Part shown: in pieces, positions 24,535-33,485 of the stretch
How positions within the stretch are numbered: the first letter of the stretch is position 1
Layout: every line of letters begins with the position of its first letter
Assembly: GCA_045106815.1 (NCBI GenBank)
Contig: JBGCFG010000016.1
Coordinates: forward strand, 1 to 64,000
Direction: 5' to 3'
Length of the DNA stretch: 64,000 nucleotides
From: JAUIAI01 sp045106815
Lineage (GTDB): Bacteria > Pseudomonadota > Gammaproteobacteria > Burkholderiales > Burkholderiaceae_E
Position numbers and translations under genes: made by a program
Notes under the pieces: model-generated
Database searches by the model: none
Told to the model about the DNA's origin: nothing
What the model saw: only the letters and a program-made list of their open reading frames with translations

Positions 24535-26517
24535 CTAGCGCAGCCGCTGAACATCAACGGCTCTCACGGCGGCAGCCTGATTTCCCCACGATTGGCGAAC
24601 CATGGTCGCCAGGGTGGCGACTTCCTGGTCTCTTAGACGGTGACCGAACCCGGGCATGCCGGGTGGATGAGGGCGCATTCGCGTAGCCGGCCCAAAGCCG
24701 CCGTGCAAGATGCTGACGATGACATTGGCCGGGTCCGAAACCTGAACAGAACGCCTGCCCGCCAGACTTGGCCCCAAGCCCGGTTTGCCCGTACCGTTGT
24801 CCGCGTGGCACGCGGCGCAGTTGTCGCGCCAAAGGGGGTTTTGGCTGATCGATGAACCGGTGCTTGCGTGATTCCTTGCTATAGAGTTTTTGCTTGACCG
24901 CGCAAACCCGGTTTTGAGATAGAGCGCTGCGCTCGCGGCATCTATTGGTGTGAGGTATTGAGTGCTTTCCTGAACGATGCGTGCCATCAAGCCGTTTGCG
25001 TCCGCATGACGATTGCTCCCGACCAGGAGAAAAGACTCAATCTCTTCTAAGGACCACGATGTGACACCTGCCTCACTGACATCATCAAGCGAGGGCGCGT
25101 AGCCGGCGTTGCCGGGGAGTTGCTGGCCACCGGTCTTGTCATCACGCGTGAACCCGCCAAGGAAATTGCGCTCGCCGTGGCAGGCATTGCAATGCATGAG
25201 TGTTTCAACAAGATACTGTCCTCGTTCAGCGGACACCTGCGGCTCACTAGCGGCATGATGACTCGCCCCGGCTGGCAAAGAGACAGGCTGACTGACGAAC
25301 AGCCAACGCCATGCCGATAGCGCGAGTCTGCTGTCATAGGGAAATCGCAGATCATGCGCGCGATTTGGCAGTTTGACTGCCTGGCTTGACTGGAACCACG
25401 CGTACAAGGCGTCACTGTCCGCGCGCTGCAGACCGGCAAAGAATTGATAAGGAAACACCGGGTTGAGCGCCTGATCCATCGCATCAATACCCTCGGTCAT
25501 CGCGCGGTAGAACTGATCTGCAGACCAGGCGCCTATGCCATCGGATCTGCTGCTGGAAATGTTTGACCCGTACACCCGTCCGAACGGTGTCTCGATTGCG
25601 GCGCCGCCGCCATACAAGGCATCGTTGTCTGAAACGGATGCAAGGCTCGGCAAATTTGATGGGGCACCACGATGACAACCAGCGCAATTGCCAAGCCGTG
25701 CGAGGTAGTGGCCACCCTTCAGCGCTGCGGCGGTCTGCGTTTCGCTTTTAGACGTCAAGTCTGCGGCGGCATAGCTACCGCAGTCTTGAGTGGTTTGAGG
25801 TGTTGACGACTCGCGGTGATGTTGGCCAGCGCTGACTGGCTTGCCGTCGCCAGGGACTGGTTGTGCTGAGAGCCAACCCGCGATCGCCGTAATGTCTTGA
25901 ACAGGCAGTCGCTCGGCGATGTCTGCCATGCAGTCGGGTGCATGGGCTTGTCGAATGCCATTTTTCCAGGCGCCAAGTTGGGCCGTAAGATAGTCTCTCG
26001 GCAAACCCAGCAAGCCAGGCACAGCCGGTAGCACACCGGTAAGCTTTTCGCCATGGCAACTGGCGCATGCCGGCACGCGCAGTGAGTTATCTCCCTCGGT
26101 GATCAAAACCGTCGCACGTTTGCCTTCAGCCGCGGAAAGCCGCTGATACGCGGGCGGGGCATAGGGCAGCTCAAGGTTTGCAAAATAATCGGCGAACTTG
26201 CGCAGATAACTATCTGGCAGCGAGCCAACCAGGCGGTTCATGCCTTCGAACTGCCGAGCGCCGGATTTGAAGTGGCGCAATTGGTTAAGCAGGTAACCTG
26301 CTGGTTTGCCGGCAATACGAGGGAAGAAGCCATCGGGTGTTGCGACACCCTGTTTACCGTGGCAACCGGTGCAGGCAAGGGCGCGTTTGCTCATGTCTGG
26401 CTCAGGCGTGAGGCCCGGTGTAGCGGTTGCTGAGCCAGCGACACCAGGGTTTGCCGTGGTAGATAACAACAGTACAGCGGTAGCCTGGATAAGAAACAGC
26501 GGGAGTCGGGCTAGCAT
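24535..26517 (-). CDS. Five-haem cytochrome c, fusion of c4-type and triheme dehydrogenase-type units
   Basis: 660-residue exported protein, signal peptide about 29 residues. Five CxxCH haem sites: CTGCH (C49), CASCH (C150), CAGCH (C277), CNACH (C442) and CAACH (C566). The first two are spaced like a dihaem c4/c553. The last three have the spacing and sequence (GGAAIETPFGRVYGSNIS, FPYQFFAGL, RGQYLVETLMHCNACH) of the cytochrome subunit of membrane alcohol or gluconate dehydrogenases. It therefore looks like a fusion; no dehydrogenase subunit is adjacent. ATG 26517 is chosen because it starts a good signal peptide; an in-frame TTG lies at 26541. Confidence 0.88.
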   Translation of the reverse strand: MLARLPLFLIQATAVLLLSTTANPGVAGSATATPGLTPEPDMSKRALACTGCHGKQGVATPDGFFPRIAGKPAGYLLNQLRHFKSGARQFEGMNRLVGSLPDSYLRKFADYFANLELPYAPPAYQRLSAAEGKRATVLITEGDNSLRVPACASCHGEKLTGVLPAVPGLLGLPRDYLTAQLGAWKNGIRQAHAPDCMADIAERLPVQDITAIAGWLSAQPVPGDGKPVSAGQHHRESSTPQTTQDCGSYAAADLTSKSETQTAAALKGGHYLARLGNCAGCHRGAPSNLPSLASVSDNDALYGGGAAIETPFGRVYGSNISSSRSDGIGAWSADQFYRAMTEGIDAMDQALNPVFPYQFFAGLQRADSDALYAWFQSSQAVKLPNRAHDLRFPYDSRLALSAWRWLFVSQPVSLPAGASHHAASEPQVSAERGQYLVETLMHCNACHGERNFLGGFTRDDKTGGQQLPGNAGYAPSLDDVSEAGVTSWSLEEIESFLLVGSNRHADANGLMARIVQESTQYLTPIDAASAALYLKTGFARSSKNSIARNHASTGSSISQNPLWRDNCAACHADNGTGKPGLGPSLAGRRSVQVSDPANVIVSILHGGFGPATRMRPHPPGMPGFGHRLRDQEVATLATMVRQSWGNQAAAVRAVDVQRLR

Positions 26518-26562
26518 TGGTTTATTGTAATGCCCTAACAATAGACAGGACGTGCCTTCTCT

Positions 26563-27564
26563 ATGGCTGTGATCGATCTTAACCGCGGCAATGACCGCCC
26601 CCCACGTCGCCGGCTCAGGCTACCCCAGCCCGGCTTGTTTGGGATTGGCGGTGTTTTACTCGCCATCTTGCTGGGCGTGATTGCATTCACGACTTCCTAC
26701 ACTATTCCCAGTGATTCCATCGGTCTGGTGCAGCGATTTGGTAAGCACATCAAAGAAGTCCCCTCAGGACTGCACTTTAAGCTGCCGCTCGGGATCGATT
26801 CAGTCTTGGTTGTGCCGGTTAAGCGTCAGCTCAAACAGGAGTTCGGTTTTTCGACCCGGGGCGCAACCAATCCTGCGCAAGCGCGACCAGACTACGCGCT
26901 GCAAAGTCAGATGGTCTCCGGTGATTTGAATGCTGCGCTAGTTGAGTGGGTCGTGCAGTACCGGATCTCCGAGCCTCTCAAGTACATGTTCGAAGTCCGG
27001 TTTTCAGGCGAAACGCTGCGCGACATTTCTGAAACAGTCATGCGCGCGGTTGTGGGCGACCGCACGGTTGATGAAGTGCTGACGATTGGCCGGCAGGAAA
27101 TCGAGGATGAAGCACTCTTGAAAATGCGCGAACTCGCCGGGCGCTACGAGATTGGTGTGAGCATTGACCAGGTGCAGCTCAAGAACATTAATCCGCCGCG
27201 TCCGGTCCAGGAATCGTTTAACGAGGTCAATCAGGCGCAGCAGGAGCGCGAGCGTTTGATAAACGAAGCACGGCGCGACTACAACCGCGTGATTCCCTTG
27301 GCCGAGGGCCAGAAAGACCAACAGATTCGAGAGGCTGAGGGCTACGCACTTAAGCGCGTGAACGAAGCAGAAGGCGATGCGTCACGGTTTAATGCGGTGT
27401 TTACCGAATACCAAAAGGCGCCCGAGGTGACCCGGCGACGAATCTATATCGAAACGCTGCAGGAGGTGTTACCTGCGCTGGAATCTAAGATCATTGTTGA
27501 TGAGGCTGCCCAGCAGATTCTGCCTTTGATGCATTTGAACCAACAACGCGGAGCAAAGCAATGA
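26563..27564 (+). CDS. hflK: FtsH protease modulator HflK
   Basis: 333 residues. A short basic cytoplasmic tail, one membrane helix (about 25-47), then an SPFH/band-7 domain with SIGLVQRFGKHIKEVPSGLHF, VQYRISEPLKYMF, VGDRTVDEVLTIGRQEIE and the helical INPPRPVQESFNEVNQAQQE segment. With HflC it forms the periplasmic cage around FtsH. The family's usual Gly-rich N-terminus is shortened here. Confidence 0.93.
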   Translation: MAVIDLNRGNDRPPRRRLRLPQPGLFGIGGVLLAILLGVIAFTTSYTIPSDSIGLVQRFGKHIKEVPSGLHFKLPLGIDSVLVVPVKRQLKQEFGFSTRGATNPAQARPDYALQSQMVSGDLNAALVEWVVQYRISEPLKYMFEVRFSGETLRDISETVMRAVVGDRTVDEVLTIGRQEIEDEALLKMRELAGRYEIGVSIDQVQLKNINPPRPVQESFNEVNQAQQERERLINEARRDYNRVIPLAEGQKDQQIREAEGYALKRVNEAEGDASRFNAVFTEYQKAPEVTRRRIYIETLQEVLPALESKIIVDEAAQQILPLMHLNQQRGAKQ

Positions 27565-28556
27565 CACCCATCCGCCTCGTCTTACTTGTTCTGGTGGCAG
27601 TCGTGGTCTGGTTGCTGGCAGGATCCTTCTACACGGTCAGTGAAATTCGCCAGGTCATCATTACGCAGTTTGGAAAGCCAGTCGGTGAGCCTGTGACCGA
27701 GGCCGGCTTGAAAATGAAGCTGCCCTTTATCCAGCAGGTCAACTCGATCGACAAGCGCATTCTTGAGTGGGACGGCAAGCCAAGCAATATGCCGACCAAG
27801 GACAAGCTATATATCGCAGTCGATACCTTTGCGCGCTGGCGAATTGTTGACCCCTTGCAGTATTTTCTGCGGTTGCGTGATGAGCGCAGTGCTCAGTCGC
27901 GCCTGGATGACATTCTCGGCAGTGAAACCCGTAATGCAGTGGCCAAGCACGAGCTGATTGAAATTGTCAGATCAACGGCCGACCGGGTGGCTGAGTCTGA
28001 CCCGACGCTCAATGCGGTTGATCGAGCTGCGCTCGGCTCACTTGTCCCCATTGCTAAGGGCCGCCAGAAGGTTGAACAAGAGATCTTCAAAGCAGCAGCC
28101 AGTAAGGTGGGTGTGTTTGGGATTGAGTTGCTGGACATTCGGTTCAAGCGAATCAACTATAACGAAAGTGTTCGCCCGAAGATCTATGATCGGATGATCA
28201 GTGAGCGGCGCCAAATTGCCGAGCGCTTCCGTTCTGAGGGCAACGGTGAGGCCGCGCGTATTCGTGGTCAGCGCGAGGGTGAACTGAATCGCATACAGTC
28301 TGAGGCCTACCGTGCAGTCGAAGAGATTAGAGGCAAGGCCGATGCCGAGGCGACCAATATCTACGCTGAGGCCTATGATCAGAATGCTGATTCACGCGCG
28401 TTTTATGAGTTCATGAAATCGATGGACCTTTACAAATCCGGGATCAATCAGAACACCACGCTCGTTCTCTCGACTGGCAGCGAAGCGTTCCGCTTTCTGC
28501 GTGAGATGGAGCCTGGTGATGCAGCTGGCTCAGGCACCCAGGCAGGTTCGAACTAG
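27561..28556 (+). CDS. hflC: FtsH protease modulator HflC
   Basis: 331 residues with an N-terminal membrane anchor (about 4-24) and a band-7 domain. FTVSEIRQVIITQFGKPVG-like start (here YTVSEIRQVIITQFGKP), RILEWDGKPSNMPTKDK, FGIELLDIRFKRINY and YDRMISERRQIAERFRSEG are HflC blocks. A four-base overlap with hflK shows co-translation. No hflX lies upstream in this window. Confidence 0.94.
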   Translation: MTPIRLVLLVLVAVVVWLLAGSFYTVSEIRQVIITQFGKPVGEPVTEAGLKMKLPFIQQVNSIDKRILEWDGKPSNMPTKDKLYIAVDTFARWRIVDPLQYFLRLRDERSAQSRLDDILGSETRNAVAKHELIEIVRSTADRVAESDPTLNAVDRAALGSLVPIAKGRQKVEQEIFKAAASKVGVFGIELLDIRFKRINYNESVRPKIYDRMISERRQIAERFRSEGNGEAARIRGQREGELNRIQSEAYRAVEEIRGKADAEATNIYAEAYDQNADSRAFYEFMKSMDLYKSGINQNTTLVLSTGSEAFRFLREMEPGDAAGSGTQAGSN

Positions 28557-28594
28557 GCTTGCCAAGCGTGACGACTTAGCGCTGAGGGTGATGC

Positions 28595-30403
28595 TTAGCG
28601 CTGCTGATGGTATGGCGAGCCAGGATTAAACGTGACGCGGTCAGATTCATTGCTCAGCCGCGCGACGAACGCTGAAATCAGGTTGCTGTCTTCAAGCGCT
28701 GAGTCAATATCCCACCAGTCCTGCATGGTGTCGCCAGTTTGGTGGTAGCCTGACCGCAAATAGCGTTTGATCTGAGTGATTGGGCCGCGCATCAGAAACG
28801 ACCGGCTATGTCGGCCGCCTCGAATCCACAGAGCCGGGATACCCTGACGGATCAACTCGTACTGATCAGACCGGAACAATCTACCTATACTGGGTGCGTA
28901 GTCTGGCGACACTTGGCGCTGCAGATCCCTTGCGACTTCTCGTAGTGACACATCGAGTGTTGATAATCCTAAACCAATCACCTCGATGTCTAGCGCGCGC
29001 CCAAAGACGTTGGCAATATCAATATTGATGCCGGCAATGGGTCGATCGGTTGTCGAACCTTCCAGGCGCGATCGTACATAATGCCGCGCGCCCAGCAGCC
29101 CGGATTCTTCTGCCGTTAACGCAACAAATTCGATTGGTCGCGCACGGTCTGGCACCGTTGTCAGGCGGCGGGCCACATCCAGCATTTGCGCGATGCCTGA
29201 AGCATTGTCTGCAGCCCCTGGGAAGTAGGCCGAGTCGGATGCACCGTTTGCTGGGCCGAGATGGTCCCAATGGGCCATGACTACGATCGGCGCCCGAGGC
29301 ATTGGCCCGTCCTCGTCACTGGCCAATATGGTCGCTGGTATTCTCGCTATCACGTTGTGTGATTCGAATGCCTGCCAGCGTGTGCTGAGTTGAGCGTTCA
29401 GACGTAATGGCAACTCTATCGCTTTTCCCGACTCTTGAAGCGCTGCCTGTTTGAGGCTTGGCAGGCTAAGGCCGGTTCCCTCGAGCATAGTCTCAAATGC
29501 CAACGCGCTTGCCCAGACGGAAAGTGGCGGCTCATCGGGCGGCACCGATGGTTCGCTCAGGTAAATGCGCTGCCGCCCGAAAGTGTTCTTAACGGCACTG
29601 AACCGATAACCGGCTGCTTTGGCGTCATGGATCAAGAGAACACCGGTTGCGCCGCGTTGCGCCGCCAGAGCCAGTTTGTGATCCCAACGGCCATGCCGGG
29701 TCATGGCTTTGCCATCAAAGCGATCCGGGTCCAGTCGGTCAGGGGCGTCAGGTGATCGAACTGGAGGATCGCCCGTGAGCATTACCAGTAGCCGGCCGTT
29801 AACATCGAGCTGGGCGTAGTCGTCCCATCCGAATTCGGGCGCATGGACGCCATAACCCACAAAGAGCAGTTCGCTTTCAAACTGCTGTTGCTCAAGTCGC
29901 TGCTGAGTCCAGGCAACAAATTGCCCGGCGTCCAGTGTTTGGGCGGTTTGAGTTGACTGATCTGCCGCGCGAGTGAAATACCGGATATTCGCTGCTGAGT
30001 TCATCGTGGTGAGCGAAACCGCTTGCAGGTAATTCCCTTGCTCACCTGCAGCTACCAGGCCGGCCTTTTCAAATTCACGCGCGATATATTGGCTGGTAAG
30101 CCGCCCACCCTCGGTGCCCGGAAGCCTGCCGCCAAAGTCTGGCGATGAAAGGACTTTCACCGTTTCGGTGAAGCGCTGGCGTCGCAGATCAGTCACCGGC
30201 TTTTGGAACCAGCGATCGCGACTGACGCGTTCTTCGAGCCGATCCTCCTGCGCATAGGCAACGGGCGCTACAACGGAGAGGATAAGGGTTGAGATAAATG
30301 CGCAATAGGCGCGGGATCGGGCGCTTTGCTTAAGCCTTATTGGTGCTATTCGCGCTCGCTGGGCTAATGGTTGCGGGATGCGTTTCCGCCGATTCAAGAA
30401 CAT
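28595..30403 (-). CDS. Exported M28 family aminopeptidase with PA domain
   Basis: About 602 residues. An unusually long basic N-terminus is followed by a signal helix (FISTLILSVVAPVAYAQ). A PA-like insert (about LALAAQRGATGVLLIHD) precedes the M28 zinc-peptidase domain. Visible co-catalytic zinc ligands: MAHWDHLGP (His/Asp), PGAADNASGIA (Asp), LTAEESGLLGARHY (Glu-Glu) and SGYHQTGDT (His). It should release N-terminal residues in the periplasm or outside. The start is uncertain: ATG 30403 overlaps the kinase gene by 74 nt, but no later ATG/GTG/TTG leaves an intact signal peptide. Confidence 0.83.
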   Translation of the reverse strand: MFLNRRKRIPQPLAQRARIAPIRLKQSARSRAYCAFISTLILSVVAPVAYAQEDRLEERVSRDRWFQKPVTDLRRQRFTETVKVLSSPDFGGRLPGTEGGRLTSQYIAREFEKAGLVAAGEQGNYLQAVSLTTMNSAANIRYFTRAADQSTQTAQTLDAGQFVAWTQQRLEQQQFESELLFVGYGVHAPEFGWDDYAQLDVNGRLLVMLTGDPPVRSPDAPDRLDPDRFDGKAMTRHGRWDHKLALAAQRGATGVLLIHDAKAAGYRFSAVKNTFGRQRIYLSEPSVPPDEPPLSVWASALAFETMLEGTGLSLPSLKQAALQESGKAIELPLRLNAQLSTRWQAFESHNVIARIPATILASDEDGPMPRAPIVVMAHWDHLGPANGASDSAYFPGAADNASGIAQMLDVARRLTTVPDRARPIEFVALTAEESGLLGARHYVRSRLEGSTTDRPIAGINIDIANVFGRALDIEVIGLGLSTLDVSLREVARDLQRQVSPDYAPSIGRLFRSDQYELIRQGIPALWIRGGRHSRSFLMRGPITQIKRYLRSGYHQTGDTMQDWWDIDSALEDSNLISAFVARLSNESDRVTFNPGSPYHQQR

Positions 30404-32324
30404 CAACCAACTCTGCAAGGGCAACTGGCTTTTGAAGCAGGATATCGAAGACGTCGTGCGCTGAATCGCTGGCATCGAGCCCTCCAAGACTAGCGCTCAA
30501 GGCTACCAGTCGGGGCACGGCAGTCAATCGCGCGTCTTTGGTATGCATTTGACGAATTTTCTCTGCCAAGGTCGCGCCATCCATGCCGGGCATACGTAAG
30601 TCAGTGATTACCGCATCAAAGGCTTGTTGGGACGCCTTGATCAGCGCATCCGCGCCGCTGCCGGCTTCAGTGACCTGAAACCCGTCGCTGCCCAGCAGAG
30701 TTGCCAGAAGGGTTCGACCCAGACGGTCATCATCAACTAGCAGGACGCGTCTTGTCTGGCGTAGAGGCATTTTGGGGCGTCGCGTGGTCGCCTCGAAATC
30801 GAGTCGGTTGTCGGCGTAGTTGTCACCAGCAGGGCTTGAAACCGCGGGGGTGGTTTTGGCTTCCAGGGGCAATTCGAAATGGGCGGTCGTGCCACTGCCC
30901 GATATTGATTCGATGCCAATAGTGCCGCCGAGGCGCGTCACAATGCGCCGGCCAATGGCCAGCCCGACACCTGTACCGGTTGGGTCATCGGTGTGAGCGT
31001 TTTGATTTCTCCGTGCCAGTGCGTCTGTTGCTACGGCCTGGTTGCTCACGAAAGGCTCAAAGACTCGGGACAGCTGTTCTTCAGTCATTCCGGCACCCGT
31101 GTCAGTGACCGCAAAACGGATTAGAGCGCTGTGGCTGCCTAGCGGTGCCCAACTGCTGATGTGATTGTCCGCGGGCTCACAGGGGGCGATGGTAATCGTG
31201 ACGCCTCCTTTGTCAGTGTGCTGAAGCGCGTTGTTTACCAGGTTCATCAACACTTGTTGAATTCGCTGATGGTCACCAAGCAAAATGTCTGGCGTTCTCG
31301 GGTCGATTTGAGTGACAAGCTTTAGCGACTTGCGCGCAAACGGAATTTGCAGCTCATGCTCGATCGTGTTGAGCAATCCTTTCACCGAAAACTCGCTGGG
31401 CCGGAGCGGAAAGTCATCTCGCTGAACCTTGGCGAGCTCAAGCAATTCATCGATTACGCCTCGCAGGCGCTGACTCGCTACATGCGCTTCTCGAAGGTGC
31501 GACTGCACATCCGGCCGAGCGGAGGCCTCGTCTGTGCCGGTTCGGTTAGCACCCGTCTCGCCTGATTCATGGATGAGCTGATCTAGCGCCAGGCCAATGG
31601 CATGAATCGGCTGGCGAAGTTCCTTGCTGGCTGCCGACACAAACAAGTCTTTGCTGGCGCTTAGATTTCTTAGCTCAGTCTTGAGGGCGTGCTCATCGGT
31701 AGTGTCATGAATGCTGCCCGTCCAGACCAAGCCCCCGTCGTTCATTACTCTGACCGCCATGGCGGCTTTTAGCAGTCGATAATCGCCGTCGGCACGGCAG
31801 AACTGAAAGCTCACGTCTATCGGGTCGAGGGTCTCGACCGAGCGCCTGGTGATGCTGCGTAGTCTTTCCTGGTCATCGGGGTGAACATGCTTCAAAAACG
31901 CCGGATCGTTTAGGTTCAGAGAGTGTTCGCCGGCGGGTAACCTGAAAAGCTCCCGAGCAGTTGGATTGGCGAACAGACACTTCATGGTGCCGTCTGGGTT
32001 GACCTTGTACTCGACAACGCAGGCGGGTAAATCGCTGGTTAAATCGAGCAAACGCTTTTCCAGCCGGCGCCGCTCGTGCTGTTCGTGAGCAAGTCGTCGT
32101 TTCCAGAAAGCGGCGACAACTATGGTCAGCAGCAGCGCAATGATCAGCGGGATCGTCCAGCTACTGCCAGATCCAGTCGAAATCTCTGTTTGTGAGGTCT
32201 GAGCAAATGCGGTGGTGCTTAGAGCGGGGGCAAGCACCAAGGCAGTTAGTGCAAGGACTCGTGCACTGGTCTGGCAATCACTGAAATACGAAGGGGACAC
32301 TGCAGATGTCGTCAAAAGAATCAA
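30330..32324 (-). CDS. Hybrid sensor histidine kinase lacking the phospho-accepting His
   Basis: About 664 residues, possible start TTG 32324 or GTG 32300. Order: signal-like helix, a short periplasmic piece, one membrane helix (about 56-70), a PAS domain (about 95-215), a DHp helix, an HATPase domain and a receiver domain. The H-box reads ASKELRQPIHAIG: where relatives have SHDLRQPLHALG or SHELR, the His is Lys (K234, codon AAG at 31625-31623). The ATPase boxes look intact (MNLVNNALQHT, VTDTGAGMT, GTGVGLAIGRRIV). So does the receiver (LLVDDDR, ITDLRMPGMDG, QKPVALAEL). It is probably a pseudokinase or acts through another His. It overlaps the M28 peptidase gene. Confidence 0.85.
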   Translation of the reverse strand: MILLTTSAVSPSYFSDCQTSARVLALTALVLAPALSTTAFAQTSQTEISTGSGSSWTIPLIIALLLTIVVAAFWKRRLAHEQHERRRLEKRLLDLTSDLPACVVEYKVNPDGTMKCLFANPTARELFRLPAGEHSLNLNDPAFLKHVHPDDQERLRSITRRSVETLDPIDVSFQFCRADGDYRLLKAAMAVRVMNDGGLVWTGSIHDTTDEHALKTELRNLSASKDLFVSAASKELRQPIHAIGLALDQLIHESGETGANRTGTDEASARPDVQSHLREAHVASQRLRGVIDELLELAKVQRDDFPLRPSEFSVKGLLNTIEHELQIPFARKSLKLVTQIDPRTPDILLGDHQRIQQVLMNLVNNALQHTDKGGVTITIAPCEPADNHISSWAPLGSHSALIRFAVTDTGAGMTEEQLSRVFEPFVSNQAVATDALARRNQNAHTDDPTGTGVGLAIGRRIVTRLGGTIGIESISGSGTTAHFELPLEAKTTPAVSSPAGDNYADNRLDFEATTRRPKMPLRQTRRVLLVDDDRLGRTLLATLLGSDGFQVTEAGSGADALIKASQQAFDAVITDLRMPGMDGATLAEKIRQMHTKDARLTAVPRLVALSASLGGLDASDSAHDVFDILLQKPVALAELVDVLESAETHPATISPASANSTNKA

Positions 32325-32462
32325 CGGGTTACGCCGGGGAAAGGCAAGCTTACAGGAGCAAAAGAGGGCAAGCGTGGCGTCTACAGCGCAAACCCTAGAA
32401 TAGTGGAAACTAATTGTTCCGAATCTGCGGCAATCGTGGATGACTTCATAGAGGATTGATGA

Positions 32463-33422
32463 ATGGCCGGTGCCAGCTTACTCACACTAATCGATGACCT
32501 GTCTCTGCTGCTGGATGACATTGCAGTGCTTACCAAAGTGGCCGGAAAAAAAACGGCTGGTGTCCTAGCTGACGATCTGGCGCTAAATGCCGAGCAAGTC
32601 AGTGGCGTGGCAGCCAGCCGTGAGTTGCCCGTTGTGTGGGCTGTATTCAAAGGGTCAATGCTGAACAAGCTGCTCCTTGTCCCGGCAGCCCTTTTGATAA
32701 GTGCGTTTGTGCCCTGGATGGTGACGCCCCTTTTGATGGCTGGAGGCTTGTTTCTATGCTTTGAAGGGGTTGAGAAACTCCTTCACAAATACCTGCACCC
32801 AGTCGAGCAGAAAGAAGCCAATGACAGATTAATCGAGGCGTTTGAAGATCCGTCAGTTGATTTGGTGGCGTTTGAGCGCGACAAGATTAAGGGGGCGATT
32901 CGAACAGACTTCATCCTGTCGGCAGAAATTATCGTGATTGCGCTGAACACCGTGGCTGACCGCGATCTAACGATTCAAATCGGCGTGTTGTCTCTGATAG
33001 CCATCCTACTTACGCTTGGGGTCTATGGATTCGTTGCATTGATCGTAAAACTCGATGATTTTGGATTGTTTTTGACCAAGCGACCCGATACCTCATTTGC
33101 GGCAGGCCTATCCCAGGCCTTTGGCCGGGGATTGCTCAGGTTTGCGCCGCTCCTAATGAAGTTCCTTTCCATCGCCGGCACCGCGGCGATGTTCTTTGTC
33201 GGTGGTGGCATTCTGGTTCACGGGATTCACTGGGCCGAACAAGGCCTGCACGCGGTTGAGGCCTGGTTACAAAGCAACGGGTTTAGCGGCGTATTGGAAG
33301 TTGTTGTCACAACTCTTTACAACGGCCTGATCGGGGTCATCGCCGGTGCGATCGCGGTGGCGATCTTCACCATAGGTGCAAAAGTCTGGTCAAAAGTCTC
33401 GGGCGACAAAGCGGCTGCCTGA
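32463..33422 (+). CDS. DUF808 (YedI-type) inner-membrane protein
   Basis: 319 residues. The N-terminus SLLTLIDDLSLLLDDIAVL with KVAGKKTAGVLADDLALNAEQVSG (read as two adjoining pieces) is diagnostic of DUF808. Five or so hydrophobic segments follow (about 75-105, 165-200, 235-260 and 285-310). The function is not established. ATG 32463 has GAGGA 8 bases upstream. Confidence 0.88.
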   Translation: MAGASLLTLIDDLSLLLDDIAVLTKVAGKKTAGVLADDLALNAEQVSGVAASRELPVVWAVFKGSMLNKLLLVPAALLISAFVPWMVTPLLMAGGLFLCFEGVEKLLHKYLHPVEQKEANDRLIEAFEDPSVDLVAFERDKIKGAIRTDFILSAEIIVIALNTVADRDLTIQIGVLSLIAILLTLGVYGFVALIVKLDDFGLFLTKRPDTSFAAGLSQAFGRGLLRFAPLLMKFLSIAGTAAMFFVGGGILVHGIHWAEQGLHAVEAWLQSNGFSGVLEVVVTTLYNGLIGVIAGAIAVAIFTIGAKVWSKVSGDKAAA

Positions 33423-33485
33423 ACGGCGTTCAAGCGTCGGCGCAGCAGTGCAAGCCTGATAACTGTGAATTAGGAGAGAGGCAGA

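Noticed and set aside
28575..28605. Repeated TTAGCGCTG after hflC as a terminator
   Set aside because: Only a short self-complementary AGCGCT pair with no T-run.
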